DNA from: Trichothermofontia sichuanensis B231
GTDB lineage: Bacteria; Cyanobacteriota; Cyanobacteriia; B231
Length of the DNA stretch: 64,000 nt
Assembly: GCF_026240635.1 (NCBI RefSeq)
Contig: NZ_CP110848.1
Span: 870,501-934,500 of the forward strand
Direction of reading: 5' to 3'
The notes below the pieces were generated by a model. The model was not told where the DNA came from. It searched no databases and saw only the letters and a program-made list of their open reading frames with translations. The first letter of the stretch is position 1; each line of letters opens with the position of its first letter. Shown piece after piece: positions 54,062-62,913 of the stretch. The position numbers and the translations under genes were made by a program.

Positions 54062-54808
54062 CTAGCGCCGACAGTAAGCATTGATCTGGTCTAGAATTGC
54101 CTGAGTTTCCGGGTCAGGCCCGTCATGCCCTGCCGCCGGAGTGGAGGTGCGTATCTCCCATTGGCCCTGGCTCGGATCAAGCTGGCGGGTCATCTCCTGG
54201 CGCATCTGCGGCGACACCTCGGCCCCAAAACTCCGGGCCATGCCATCGACCATCTCCACCATCGCACTGCCAAAACTGGCCACCAGTTGCATCATCAGTT
54301 GTTCCAGCCCCCCCTCACCCCAAAACGCCTGGAGCATCTGACTGCCCTGCTGATATTGCTGGACCAGCCGCGATCGCCACTGTTGTAAATTCCTGTCCTG
54401 CAACGGGAGCGCCTGCAACTCCTGGCTGGACGTTTGAATCAACGAAAGCAGGCCACTGAGGCCCAGGCCATCTGCCCCCGGTTGGGGTTGGAAATTCCGC
54501 AACGCTCTAAATTGCCGATCGATCGTCCCCTGTAACTGTTGACATTGGTTAGCCAGCGTGGCGGGGGCCGTTCCCCTTGGGGTTGGACTCCCGGTCGGTG
54601 ATGCCCCAGGAGAAACGCTGCGCGATCGCGGGACCCCAGCCGGAGCCGTCCCTGACCCACAGAGACTTCCCAGCGAAATCGTATTGCCCTGGGCGTCTAC
54701 CATAAAGCAATCCGCCTCCTCCTGCCCAATCGCCTTAGGCAAGGTTCCCCCAATCCCCAGGCTTAGGCCGATCAAGATCGCGAGTAGTCCCTTCTGGTAG
54801 TTCAGCAT
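54062..54808 (-). CDS. Secreted protein, unknown
   Basis: A 248-residue exported protein. A signal peptide (LLAILIGLSLGIGGTLPKAIG) precedes a short segment EEADCFMVDAQGNTISLGSLCG, found in other cyanobacterial secreted proteins, then a Pro/Ser-rich linker and a helical Gln-rich C-terminal domain (about 85-245). No catalytic motif is apparent. Function unknown. Confidence 0.6.
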   Translation of the reverse strand: MLNYQKGLLAILIGLSLGIGGTLPKAIGQEEADCFMVDAQGNTISLGSLCGSGTAPAGVPRSRSVSPGASPTGSPTPRGTAPATLANQCQQLQGTIDRQFRALRNFQPQPGADGLGLSGLLSLIQTSSQELQALPLQDRNLQQWRSRLVQQYQQGSQMLQAFWGEGGLEQLMMQLVASFGSAMVEMVDGMARSFGAEVSPQMRQEMTRQLDPSQGQWEIRTSTPAAGHDGPDPETQAILDQINAYCRR

Positions 54809-54974
54809 CGTGTCCTCCCTGGTGTGTGTCGCCCTTTATGCCCTTATCCCTACCAATATCTTGAGGGTACCCAGGTGCCAGCGGAATTTATCCGTTAAGC
54901 TGGATCTGATTGCTCCCGTTGTGGGCGATCGCCTAACCATTGCATTTGAATGACCTATCAGGAGTGACAGCGGC

Positions 54975-55355
54975 ATGCCTATCCCGTGCCACATTATCGT
55001 TGAAGGCAATCCTGCAATTATCTATGCCTGTCGCAATGGGGAACCCGATCGTATCCTCCCCATTTTGCAGCCCTTCGTTGAGCAATTTACCCAAGAGCGA
55101 GCAACCCTCGGCGAATACCTCTATACTCCCGAATGTTTACTTGCTCAAATTACCGTCCGCTTTGGATTTGAATTTTGCGAAGACGACTTCTCTAACCTGC
55201 GGATTAGTATTAACTACGATCCCACAGTGGAATATCTTTACTACATCGATGCGCAACAAAGCATTAGTGTGTGGGTGCCAGAAGCGGCCTATCGCACCAA
55301 TCCCCAACTGGGGCTTCAGGGGTGCCGTCGCCTAGAGACCAGTCTCGTGTCCTGA
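54975..55355 (+). CDS. Small conserved protein, unknown
   Basis: A 126-residue protein starting MPIPCHIIVEGNPAIIYACR; it ends in a strand-rich region (SISVWVPEAAYR). No family recognised beyond cyanobacterial hypotheticals. Its last 92 bp overlap, on the opposite strand, the 3' end of the U32 peptidase gene, so the two frames share coding DNA. The start ATG is preceded by GGAGTGAC. Confidence 0.6.
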   Translation: MPIPCHIIVEGNPAIIYACRNGEPDRILPILQPFVEQFTQERATLGEYLYTPECLLAQITVRFGFEFCEDDFSNLRISINYDPTVEYLYYIDAQQSISVWVPEAAYRTNPQLGLQGCRRLETSLVS

Positions 55356-56589
55356 ACCGGACGATCATATAACGGGCAATCGTAGCCACGGGACCCGGAC
55401 AATCGACCTTGGGCAGGCACACAACCCCATCCTGCCGCATTTCCGAGCGCGGTTCCCCTTGCACCGATAACAACCGCGTCACTCGCCAGGGAATTGGAGG
55501 ACCTTGGAAGGGGATAATCTCAATCTCGTCACCGAGGTGTAAAGGTTCAGCTAACCGGAGGACAATCCAATCGGGGGTGGTGTCGATCACAATGCCAACA
55601 TAGGTCGCTTCCCCCGTATTAATCCCCCCCAATTGCCCAAATATCGAGTCAGGACCGGCGGGTGTCGCCAGGGAACCAGTGAAATACTCCCGATGCGGGA
55701 TCGATCGCAGATCGGCAGCCAACTGCGCCTGGAGCGCTGGCGTCCACTGACCCGTCGCATAGGCATCAAGCGCCTGTCGATAGGCTTTGACGGTCATCGC
55801 CACATAAAATGCCGACTTCATCCGTCCCTCGATCTTCAGGGAGGCAATGCGGTGCTCAAAAAAGTGGCCAATTAACCCGATGCCCCAGAGGTCTTTAGAA
55901 GACATAAACGTCGCCAGGGTGGGCGCAGGTTGTGTCTCTGAAGTCACGGCGTCTGGGGTGACAAAATAGGGCACCCGACAGGATTGGATACAGCCCCCCC
56001 GGTTCGAGTCGCGCCCTGCGGTGAAGTTGGAAATCGTACAGTGACCGGAATAGGCCATACACATCGCCCCGTGGACAAATAGCTCCACGTCGATCGCGGC
56101 CTGTTGCTGGAGGGTTCCCGCCGCCGCAATGCTCAACTCCCGTCCGGCAATAATGCGTTGCACTCCCGCCTGCTGCCACACCCTCGCTGCCGATACGTTT
56201 AAACACGACGCCTGGGTAGACAGGTGAATATCGAGATCGGGACAAGCCCGCTGCAGCATCCGGATCACCCCCAGATCCGAGACGATCGCCGCCTTCACCC
56301 CGATCGCTGCCAGAAAGCGACCGTAATCCGCCAAGCCCACCAGATCCTCATCGTGGAGAAACGCATTCAAAGTCACATAAACCTGAGCACCGTGTTCACG
56401 GGCAAAAGCAACCCCCGCCATGAGATCGCGATCGTTGAAATTATCCGCCCGCGCCCGTAGGCCGTAGCGAGGCCCCCCGACATAGACCGCATCTGCCCCA
56501 TAGGCGATCGCCACCTGGAGACGTTCAAGATTTTTGGCCGGGGCCAGCAGTTCAGGCCGCCAAAGGGAGGATGACGATAATGAAACCAC
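55264..56589 (-). CDS. U32-family peptidase/RlhA-like protein
   Basis: A 441-residue protein from GTG at 56589. Its start is uncertain: the frame stays open to 56652 through a B repeat that would add 21 residues (MVNPNKNDTVFHSPPSLWES). The core has PELLAPAKNLERLQVAIAYG, ADAVYVGG, DLDIHLSTQAS and FVHGAMCMAYSGHC with SNRGGCIQSCR, the family's cysteine cluster. U32 members include RlhA and TrhP, which hydroxylate RNA bases, and former collagenase-type proteins. The role here could be tRNA/rRNA modification. Confidence 0.82.
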   Translation of the reverse strand: MVSLSSSSLWRPELLAPAKNLERLQVAIAYGADAVYVGGPRYGLRARADNFNDRDLMAGVAFAREHGAQVYVTLNAFLHDEDLVGLADYGRFLAAIGVKAAIVSDLGVIRMLQRACPDLDIHLSTQASCLNVSAARVWQQAGVQRIIAGRELSIAAAGTLQQQAAIDVELFVHGAMCMAYSGHCTISNFTAGRDSNRGGCIQSCRVPYFVTPDAVTSETQPAPTLATFMSSKDLWGIGLIGHFFEHRIASLKIEGRMKSAFYVAMTVKAYRQALDAYATGQWTPALQAQLAADLRSIPHREYFTGSLATPAGPDSIFGQLGGINTGEATYVGIVIDTTPDWIVLRLAEPLHLGDEIEIIPFQGPPIPWRVTRLLSVQGEPRSEMRQDGVVCLPKVDCPGPVATIARYMIVRFRTRDWSLGDGTPEAPVGDWCDRPLLAPTH

Positions 56590-56760
56590 CCTGCTCTCCC
56601 AGAGCGAGGGAGGGGAGTGAAAAACTGTATCGTTTTTATTGGGATTGACCATAAAGTGCAGTTTTACCTGGGTAGGCTGGCGGTAGCCTACGGGTGAGGG
56701 TTGCCTTTGTCCCTTTTGGAAGAAGGGGTTGGGAGATGAGGGTTACCAGATTGCCAGCAT
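56590..56760. repeat. B repeat joined to a D/E-type repeat
   Basis: The B terminus GGAGTGAAAAACTGTATCG ... TTGACCATA ends at 56652, followed by aagtgcagttttacctgggtaggctgg (also at 2934) and a gaagaaggggttgggagatg tract. The B part overlaps the possible N-terminal extension of the U32 gene. Confidence 0.65.
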
Positions 56761-56794
56761 AACGAGCTTTTGAGGCTACCTTAGCCTTCCAAGG

Positions 56795-57202
56795 TTAACG
56801 TCCTAGGCCGTTCTCTTCGACCCACTGCACGACCTCTGCTTCCGAGTCCGTGTAGAGGACTTTGCCGGTTTGCGGATCATGGGCCTGCCACCATACCTCA
56901 CCCGCATCCGTCACCTGGCGATCAACGGAAAGCTGAGTACTCTGAACGATCGCGGCTTTGAGATCGGACCATAGCCGCTGACAGAGGGCTAGCAGCGACG
57001 GGCGATCCGCGCGCACGCGGTTCAGTAGCCGATATTGACGTTGAAGTTGCTGCCGTTCTCGCTCCAGTTGGGCCACCAGACCCAAATCGTGATTAGCATG
57101 GGCCACTGCCAACCGATGGGCCAAGGATGTCGCAATATTATTCAGGTGTTTTTGAGTAATCTCGATATTAGACGTGGTTGTGATGTAAAAAGCGTGAGCC
57201 AT
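56795..57202 (-). CDS. Conserved cyanobacterial protein, unknown
   Basis: A 135-residue protein, MAHAFYITTTSNIEITQKHL..., helical in the middle (LERERQQLQRQYRLLNRVRA), with WWQAHDPQTGKVLYTDSEAE near the C-terminus, a segment reminiscent of small cyanobacterial proteins next to DNA-metabolism genes. No domain named. It precedes radA in the same direction with a 186-bp gap. Confidence 0.55.
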   Translation of the reverse strand: MAHAFYITTTSNIEITQKHLNNIATSLAHRLAVAHANHDLGLVAQLERERQQLQRQYRLLNRVRADRPSLLALCQRLWSDLKAAIVQSTQLSVDRQVTDAGEVWWQAHDPQTGKVLYTDSEAEVVQWVEENGLGR

Positions 57203-57388
57203 AAGACAAAATACTTATTTTATTTAAGTAGGCTATGAAATCACAGCACTGAACACCCTAATTCTATCATTAGAATTGTATTGCTTGTTACAAAAGTTAT
57301 TAATCTCTCCTGCCAAAAAAATCTAGAGGGATGCTAGGAGCAAGGCAGTGATTTCAGGGATATGGAAAGGAGATGAAGTGGACGATCC

Positions 57389-58957
57389 TCAGGTGGAGGA
57401 GGTGGGAGATGGAATCAAGGCGGTGGCGATCGCGTCCAAGACCCGACTGACGGGAATAATTTCCATCGCTAGCCCGGTGGGGACTTGGCCTTTGGGAACA
57501 ATGGCCCGTTTGAAGCCCAATTTTGCCGCTTCTTTCAAACGCATTTCTAACTGGGAAACGGGGCGTACTTGACCGCCTAAGCCAACTTCGCCAATGATGA
57601 CGGTATTGGGGTCAACCATGCGATCGCGGAAACTGGCGGCCACGGCGATCGCGACGCCCAGATCGGCGGCGGGTTCAGCCACGTTCAGGCCACCGGATGA
57701 GGCCACGTAAGCATCTAGTTTGGACAGGGGAATGCCCACCCGTTTTTCCAGCACCGCCAGGATTTGCAGCAGGCGATTAAATTCAATGCCAGTGGTCGAT
57801 CGCCGGGGGGAACTGTAGCTGGTGGGGCTGACAAGGGCCTGGAGTTCAACAACCAGGGGCCGGGTGCCTTCACAGGCGACGATCGTTGCGGTACCGGAAG
57901 TTAATTCTTCCCGATTACCGAGGAATAATTCTGAGGGATTGGCCACTTCAGTGAGGCCGCGATCGACCATTTCAAACACCCCCAATTCCTGGGTGGCCCC
58001 AAACCGATTTTTCACCGATCGCAGCAGTCGATGACTGGCAAAGCGATCGCCCTCAAAATACAGCACCGTATCGACTAGATGTTCTAGTACCTTCGGACCC
58101 GCGATCGCACCCTCTTTAGTTACATGGCCCACGATAAACAGGGCAATATGATCCCGCTTAGCCAATTGCATCAGCGCAGAAGTACATTCTCGTACTTGGG
58201 CCACAGAACCGGGGGCAGAATTGAGGGCTGGGAAGTAAAGGGCTTGGATGCTGTCGATAATGGCCACCTTGGGCTGGAGGGATTCCAGTTCCACCAGAAT
58301 GGTATCCAGATTGACTTCCGGGAGGATATACAGTTGGGCCGGAAGATGGGTGCTGGTGTGCGGATGTTTAGGGCCGTGGTGAGGTTGGGCGATCGCGGGA
58401 GGGGCTGAGGGCGGGTTCAGGGAGACTTGGGCTGGGCCATCCGGCTCTGGCGGCAACCCGCCCCTACCAATCGTGGGATTGGGGGGGGTATTCAGGTTTG
58501 GATTACCAATGGCCAGACGTTGCCAGCGCAGCTTGACCTGTTGGCCCGATTCTTCGGCGCACACGTAGAGGACGGGAAATTGTTGGGCAAGGGTACCTGC
58601 AACCTGTAATAACAGGGTGGATTTGCCGATGCCGGGATCACCGCCGAGCAGGATGAGGGAGCCGGGGACAATGCCACCCCCTAGGACCCGATCGAGTTCG
58701 GCGTAACCAGTGGACAGACGGCTCTGGGGATAGCCACGGATTTGCTCCAAAGGCACAGCGGCAATCGCCTGGGCCGTAGCGGCGCGGCCCTTGGGTTGAG
58801 TGCGGATGCGATCGCGGGCTGAGGCTCCGGGCGGGGCACTGTCGATGATCTGCTCCTGAAGAGACCCCCATGCCTTACAATCCGGACAGCGGCCAAAGTA
58901 TTGTAGGGATTCGGCCCCACATTCAATGCAAACGTACTGGGTCCGAGATTTTGGCAT
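57389..58957 (-). CDS. radA: DNA repair protein RadA/Sms, with in-frame insertion
   Basis: A 522-residue ATPase. A C4 zinc ribbon (CIECGAESLQYFGRCPDC), Walker A GGDPGIGKST at about 105-114, KNRFGATQELGVFEM (the RadA KNRFG motif), and a Lon-like C-terminal domain (SSGGLNVAEPAADLGVAIA). It aids RecA-dependent recombination as a branch-migration helicase. An odd feature is a Pro/Asn-rich segment at about 151-207 (NPTIGRGGLPPEPDGPAQVS...) inside the ATPase domain, not expected in RadA; its DNA contains aacccgcccct, a phrase common in dispersed cyanobacterial repeats. Confidence 0.9.
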   Translation of the reverse strand: MPKSRTQYVCIECGAESLQYFGRCPDCKAWGSLQEQIIDSAPPGASARDRIRTQPKGRAATAQAIAAVPLEQIRGYPQSRLSTGYAELDRVLGGGIVPGSLILLGGDPGIGKSTLLLQVAGTLAQQFPVLYVCAEESGQQVKLRWQRLAIGNPNLNTPPNPTIGRGGLPPEPDGPAQVSLNPPSAPPAIAQPHHGPKHPHTSTHLPAQLYILPEVNLDTILVELESLQPKVAIIDSIQALYFPALNSAPGSVAQVRECTSALMQLAKRDHIALFIVGHVTKEGAIAGPKVLEHLVDTVLYFEGDRFASHRLLRSVKNRFGATQELGVFEMVDRGLTEVANPSELFLGNREELTSGTATIVACEGTRPLVVELQALVSPTSYSSPRRSTTGIEFNRLLQILAVLEKRVGIPLSKLDAYVASSGGLNVAEPAADLGVAIAVAASFRDRMVDPNTVIIGEVGLGGQVRPVSQLEMRLKEAAKLGFKRAIVPKGQVPTGLAMEIIPVSRVLDAIATALIPSPTSST

Positions 58958-59298
58958 AACTCCAAGCCGGATTAACTCAGGTGGTTTCTACTGATACTTG
59001 GCCAACAGCAATAAATCTTTAGAAAAGCTTGAAATGTCCAAATAATGGGATTTGCAGCCATAATCTACCTTTAGAATAGGATACTGGGTTTAGTCCAAAC
59101 TGGTTAAGTAGAGACGATCCTAATGGGGATCAGCGTCAACTGCGAGGGGGAAGACCAGTAGCCATCCAGTGATAACCCTGGAAAGCAGCCTTCCGGTGAT
59201 GCGGCAAAATTGCTGGCCGATCGCGTCTAGAATCAAACCTATCTGGAATCCCAACCAATCTGGACGATTTTGCGTAGGAAGAAAGGAGTGTAGAGAAA
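58958..59298. other. Divergent radA/rpaB promoter region
   Basis: 341 bp with no gene. AT-rich around 59000-59100. The rpaB start (TTG 59299) is preceded by AAAGGAG. I do not see a good HLR1-type site. Confidence 0.45.
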
Positions 59299-60030
59299 TT
59301 GGAAAGCCATAAGGAGAAAATTCTCGTTGTTGATGATGAGGCTAGCATTCGCCGCATCTTGGAAACTCGCCTCTCCATGATTGGCTACGATGTGATTACC
59401 GCTGCCGATGGTGAAGAGGCCCTGGAGACCTTTCGCAACGCGGGTCCGGATCTGGTCGTGCTGGATGTGATGATGCCAAAGCTGGATGGCTATGGGGTTT
59501 GTCAAGAGCTTCGCAAGGAGTCGGATGTGCCGATCATTATGCTGACGGCGCTAGGAGATGTGGCCGATCGCATTACGGGTTTGGAATTGGGGGCGGATGA
59601 CTATGTGGTCAAGCCCTTTTCGCCGAAGGAGCTAGAGGCGCGGATTCGCTCGGTGTTGCGGCGGGTGGAAAAAACCGGTACGTCGGGGATTCCCAGTTCC
59701 GGGGTGATCCATGTGGGCAATTTGCGCATCGATACCAACAAGCGACAGGTTTACAAGGGCGATGAGCGCATTCGGCTGACGGGAATGGAGTTCAGCTTGC
59801 TGGAGTTGCTGGTGAGTCGATCGGGGGAAGCCTTTTCGCGATCGGAGATTCTCCAGGAGGTATGGGGCTATACGCCAGAGCGTCATGTGGATACCCGGGT
59901 GGTGGATGTCCACATTTCCCGGCTGCGGGCAAAGTTAGAGGAAGATCCCAGCAACCCGGAATTGATCCTGACGGCCCGGGGAACGGGTTACCTGTTCCAG
60001 CGCATTGTTGAACCGGGAGAAAATGTCTGA
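59299..60030 (+). CDS. rpaB: OmpR-type response regulator RpaB
   Basis: A 243-residue regulator. Receiver with DDEAS, Asp in LVVLDVMMPKLDGYG near residue 56 and Lys in VVKPFSPKE. Effector domain with THRE-free winged helix (LRIDTNKRQVYKGDERIRLT; VVDVHISRLRAKLEEDPSNP; ILTARGTGYLFQ). It matches the essential cyanobacterial RpaB (Ycf27), which senses high light through NblS and binds HLR1 sites at photosystem and hli promoters. TTG start with an AAGGAG site. The stop overlaps by 8 bp the start of a tyrosine recombinase gene. Confidence 0.93.
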   Translation: MESHKEKILVVDDEASIRRILETRLSMIGYDVITAADGEEALETFRNAGPDLVVLDVMMPKLDGYGVCQELRKESDVPIIMLTALGDVADRITGLELGADDYVVKPFSPKELEARIRSVLRRVEKTGTSGIPSSGVIHVGNLRIDTNKRQVYKGDERIRLTGMEFSLLELLVSRSGEAFSRSEILQEVWGYTPERHVDTRVVDVHISRLRAKLEEDPSNPELILTARGTGYLFQRIVEPGENV

Positions 60031-61201
60031 CACACCACCGCTGGATGCCCATCCCCTGGACGAGCGCATAGCCCAAGTCAACCAGCGTCTGAAGGCAGCC
60101 TGCCTGGGGGTTCAGATCGAGCGTCGGGGTCAAAAGCTAAATCTGCGGGGGACACTGCCCCCCCGTCCTGGTAGTTCGCGCCAACGTCCGCATCAACAAC
60201 GCCTGAGCTTGGGGCTACCCGCCACAGCCAGTGGCCTCAAGCAGATTGAACAAACGGCAAAGGTGGTGGCGGCGCAGTTAATCCAGAAGACGTTTGATTG
60301 GCGTCAATATCCGATGAACGGCGAGTCCTGTCTCTTGCAGGCAACCTTGCCGGAACAGGTGGATGCGTTTGAAGTGGCCTTTCGGCGGCAGCGGGATAGT
60401 CACCCGGCAGCGGCCAAAACGACGTGGGAGGCAGCCTATGCGCCCTATTTGCGCCAGTTAACTGCGATCGCTGCCAGTAAGCCAAATTTGACTTTGCCGG
60501 AGTGGATCCATCTAACCGTAATGTCTACCCGTGCCCATTCCCGCAGTCGTCAGATGTGTTGTACGGCAATGGCGGCCTTTGCCAATTTTTTACAGGTAGA
60601 ATTACCGTTTGACCTAAAAGATTTTTGGGGCAATTATGGTCCGCAAAAAGCTCAATTTCGCGATCTACCGACAGATGAGCAAATTGTGGCGACGTTTGCC
60701 CAGATCCCTAACCCAGCTTGGCGGTTTGTCTATGGCCTCATGGCGACCTATGGTTTGCGTAACCATGAGGTTTTTTTCTGTGATTACACTGCCCTCACCC
60801 AAGGGGATGCGTCGGGGGTCATTCAAGTTTTGGCGACGACGAAGACGGGATATCATGAAGTTTGGCCTTTTTATCCGGAATGGGTCGAGCAGTTTCAGTT
60901 ACGTGAGGGACAATTACCGGCTATTAATACTGACTTAAATCACACGACGCTGCGCCGGATTGGCCAGCGGGTGAGCGCCCAATTTCGTCGCTATGGGATT
61001 CCGTTTTCCCCCTACAGTCTGCGTCATGCCTGGGCGATTCGCACAATCCATTTTGGCATCCCGGATACGGTTGCAGCACGGATGATGGGTCACTCGGTTC
61101 GTATTCACACCCAAACCTACCACCGCTGGATTACCCGTCGCGATCAGCAACGAGCCGTTGAATCGGCATTGAAGGGCGATCGGCCTGTAGCCCCTTCGTG
61201 A
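60023..61201 (+). CDS. Tyrosine recombinase/integrase-like protein
   Basis: A 392-residue protein. C-terminal tyrosine-recombinase motifs: box I Arg in ATYGLRNHEVF, Arg-His in SPYSLRHAWAIRT, the later His in RMMGHSV, and the catalytic Tyr in TQTYHRW. The N-terminal domain (about 1-180) is divergent and could be a core-binding fold. The ATG at 60023 overlaps the rpaB stop by 8 bp, so it is probably translated with it. It may be a domesticated host recombinase, since no prophage genes or att repeats are nearby. Confidence 0.8.
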   Translation: MSDTPPLDAHPLDERIAQVNQRLKAACLGVQIERRGQKLNLRGTLPPRPGSSRQRPHQQRLSLGLPATASGLKQIEQTAKVVAAQLIQKTFDWRQYPMNGESCLLQATLPEQVDAFEVAFRRQRDSHPAAAKTTWEAAYAPYLRQLTAIAASKPNLTLPEWIHLTVMSTRAHSRSRQMCCTAMAAFANFLQVELPFDLKDFWGNYGPQKAQFRDLPTDEQIVATFAQIPNPAWRFVYGLMATYGLRNHEVFFCDYTALTQGDASGVIQVLATTKTGYHEVWPFYPEWVEQFQLREGQLPAINTDLNHTTLRRIGQRVSAQFRRYGIPFSPYSLRHAWAIRTIHFGIPDTVAARMMGHSVRIHTQTYHRWITRRDQQRAVESALKGDRPVAPS

Positions 61202-61509
61202 GGAGAAAGGCGAGAGAAAAAAGAGAACGGAGATAGTCGCTCCGTTTCCCTCACTGCTCACTGCTCTATCCTCACTCCTATCTCCCACAAGGGGCGAAAG
61301 GACTTGAACCGCAAAACTTGGCTTAAAAGCCTCTCTCCCGCTGTGGGAGAGGGATTTAGGGTGAGGGCCGCCCCAGCCTCTGCTCCCCAACGGGGTGAGG
61401 GTCGCCGCGGGGAGATGTTGCCATCTTAACTAACGTAAAACTGTACTTTATGATTGAGGGAGGTATGATTGAGGGAGGGGCTGTACCACCAAACTCCTGC
61501 TGCTAACTC
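61202..61509. other. 308-bp gap with repeat debris
   Basis: An E-type hairpin (ctctctcccgctgtgggaga near 61325), a segment similar to 27681-27727 (cactgctcactgctctatcctcactcc), and the exact 15-bp tandem duplication tatgattgagggagg at 61449 and 61464 just before moaD. Confidence 0.6.
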
Positions 61510-61770
61510 ATGTCTGAATCTTCCCTGAGCATTACGGTTAAGCTGTTCGCCGCCTATCAGGAAGCCTATGGAGTGCCGGAATTGTCCCTCACTTTTCCCG
61601 CAGGAACGCCCGTCGTAGCCGTGCGCGATCGCTTGCTTGCTGAACATCCGGAACTCGAACAATGGCGGGAGGTTACCCGTTTTGGCATTAATTTGGAATT
61701 TGTTGAGCCAGAGACACTCCTACAACCGGGTGATGAAGTTGTCCTGATCCCGCCGGTGAGTGGGGGCTAA
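61510..61770 (+). CDS. moaD: Molybdopterin synthase small subunit MoaD-like
   Basis: An 86-residue ubiquitin-fold protein: SITVKLFAAYQEAYG, a hydrophobic core, and the obligatory C-terminal Gly-Gly in IPPVSGG, which becomes a thiocarboxylate donor in molybdopterin synthesis. MoaD and ThiS share the fold; the VKLFAAYQEAYG start favours MoaD. No moaE is adjacent. It lies just upstream of the decayed adenine deaminase gene. Confidence 0.85.
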   Translation: MSESSLSITVKLFAAYQEAYGVPELSLTFPAGTPVVAVRDRLLAEHPELEQWREVTRFGINLEFVEPETLLQPGDEVVLIPPVSGG

Positions 61771-61787
61771 ATAACGGGAGATTCATC

Positions 61788-62802
61788 ATGCGGTTTCAAC
61801 TGTCCGGCAATATTGTTGACGTCGTGGCCCGGACGATTCGAGCCGGGACCGTTGCGGTCGACGCGGGGCAAATTCGGGCCATTGATTATCACCCTGGGGT
61901 TAGTTACGATTGCTATCTGTTACCCGGCTTCATCGACGCCCATATTCATTCCGGTACAGCACTATGGCTTGCCCGTGGGCTTACTCCAGGTGGGTGATCC
62001 AGCCGATTTGATTGTGGTGACCGATTTGGAGGACTTCGCCGTCCAGCAGACCTATTGCCGGGGCCAACTCGTTGCGGAACAAGGGCGTTCTTGTCTGCCG
62101 TTTATTCCCGCAACGCCGATTAATCACTTTGCCGCCCAGCCGATTACCCTAGACGCCCTACGGATTCCTGCCCGTGGCCCGATTGTACGGGTAGGCTCTC
62201 CTGAGTTTATGGTGGGGGCGCTACGCGCCCCCACCATAAACTCAACGTTTGCGATCGTTTATTTGTAGTTCCTGATACTGTTTACCCCAAAATCCTAGAA
62301 GAGCCTACGGGTAATTGAAGTCGTTGATGGTTAACTGGTCACCCACGCCCGTGAACAGACAGCCCTGATCCAGGGAGATGAAGTCGTGGCTGATCGCGAC
62401 CGGGATATTCTCAAACTGACGGTGGTGAACCGTTATCAGGCAGCCCCGCCCGCGATCGCCCTGATCCACGGCTTCGGCCTACAACGGGGCGCGATCGCCG
62501 CCAGTATTGCCCACGATTCCCACAATATCGTGGCGGTAGGGACTAATGATGCTGACCTGTGTGCCGCCGTTAATGTGGTCATTCAGTGTCAGGGGGGGAT
62601 GGCCGTTGTCGCGGGCGATCTGGATGCCCAAGCCAAACAATTGGGGCCGCCTTTGGACGCACCTTTTATGACCCTTTCTTTTATGGCTTTATTAGTGATT
62701 CCGGAACTGAAACTGAGCGATCGGGGTCTTTTTAATAGTCAGGATTTCGAGTTTGTGTCTCTCTTTGTATCGGACTTCCCGGAGAAAAGCGGCGAAATTT
62801 GA
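61788..62802 (+). pseudogene. ade: Decayed adenine deaminase gene
   Basis: Parts of an Ade-type amidohydrolase remain: ARTIRAGTVAVDAG and LLPGFIDAHIHS, then a break and VQHYGLPVGLLQVGDPADLI, followed by VVADRDRDILKLTVVNRY, GFGLQRGAIAASIAHDSHNI and DAPFMTLSFMALLVIPELKL. A large central deletion after HIHS removes the active-site half and shifts the frame. The mobile element at 62194-62305 interrupts the gene in frame, and a TAA lies at 62332. A shorter deletion near 62620 loses the LPIAGLM region. The gene is dead. Confidence 0.85.
62194..62305 (-). mobile_element. 112-bp MITE-like element, copy 4
   Basis: Inverted relative to copy 1 and several substitutions diverged (for example ggctctcctg). 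Flanked by the perfect 8-bp duplication tacgggta at 62186-62193 and 62306-62313. Removing element plus one duplication restores the reading frame across the site (IVRV-IEVVDG). Confidence 0.92.
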
Positions 62803-62913
62803 AGGTTTTTTGAGTTTAGTGCCAACCTAGACACGATCGCGTATGCTGAAGCCTTAGTCTAGGGCATCCTAGGAATAGAAACGCACAATTACCCGTACCC
62901 ATGAGCGACTCCC

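Noticed and set aside
60023-61201. Prophage or integrative element at rpaB
   Set aside because: The recombinase stands alone, with no phage or conjugation genes and no att-like direct repeats in the surrounding sequence.
61290-61312. tRNA-like phrase (ggacttgaaccg) on the minus strand
   Set aside because: The putative T-stem does not pair and no acceptor or anticodon arm can be folded around it.
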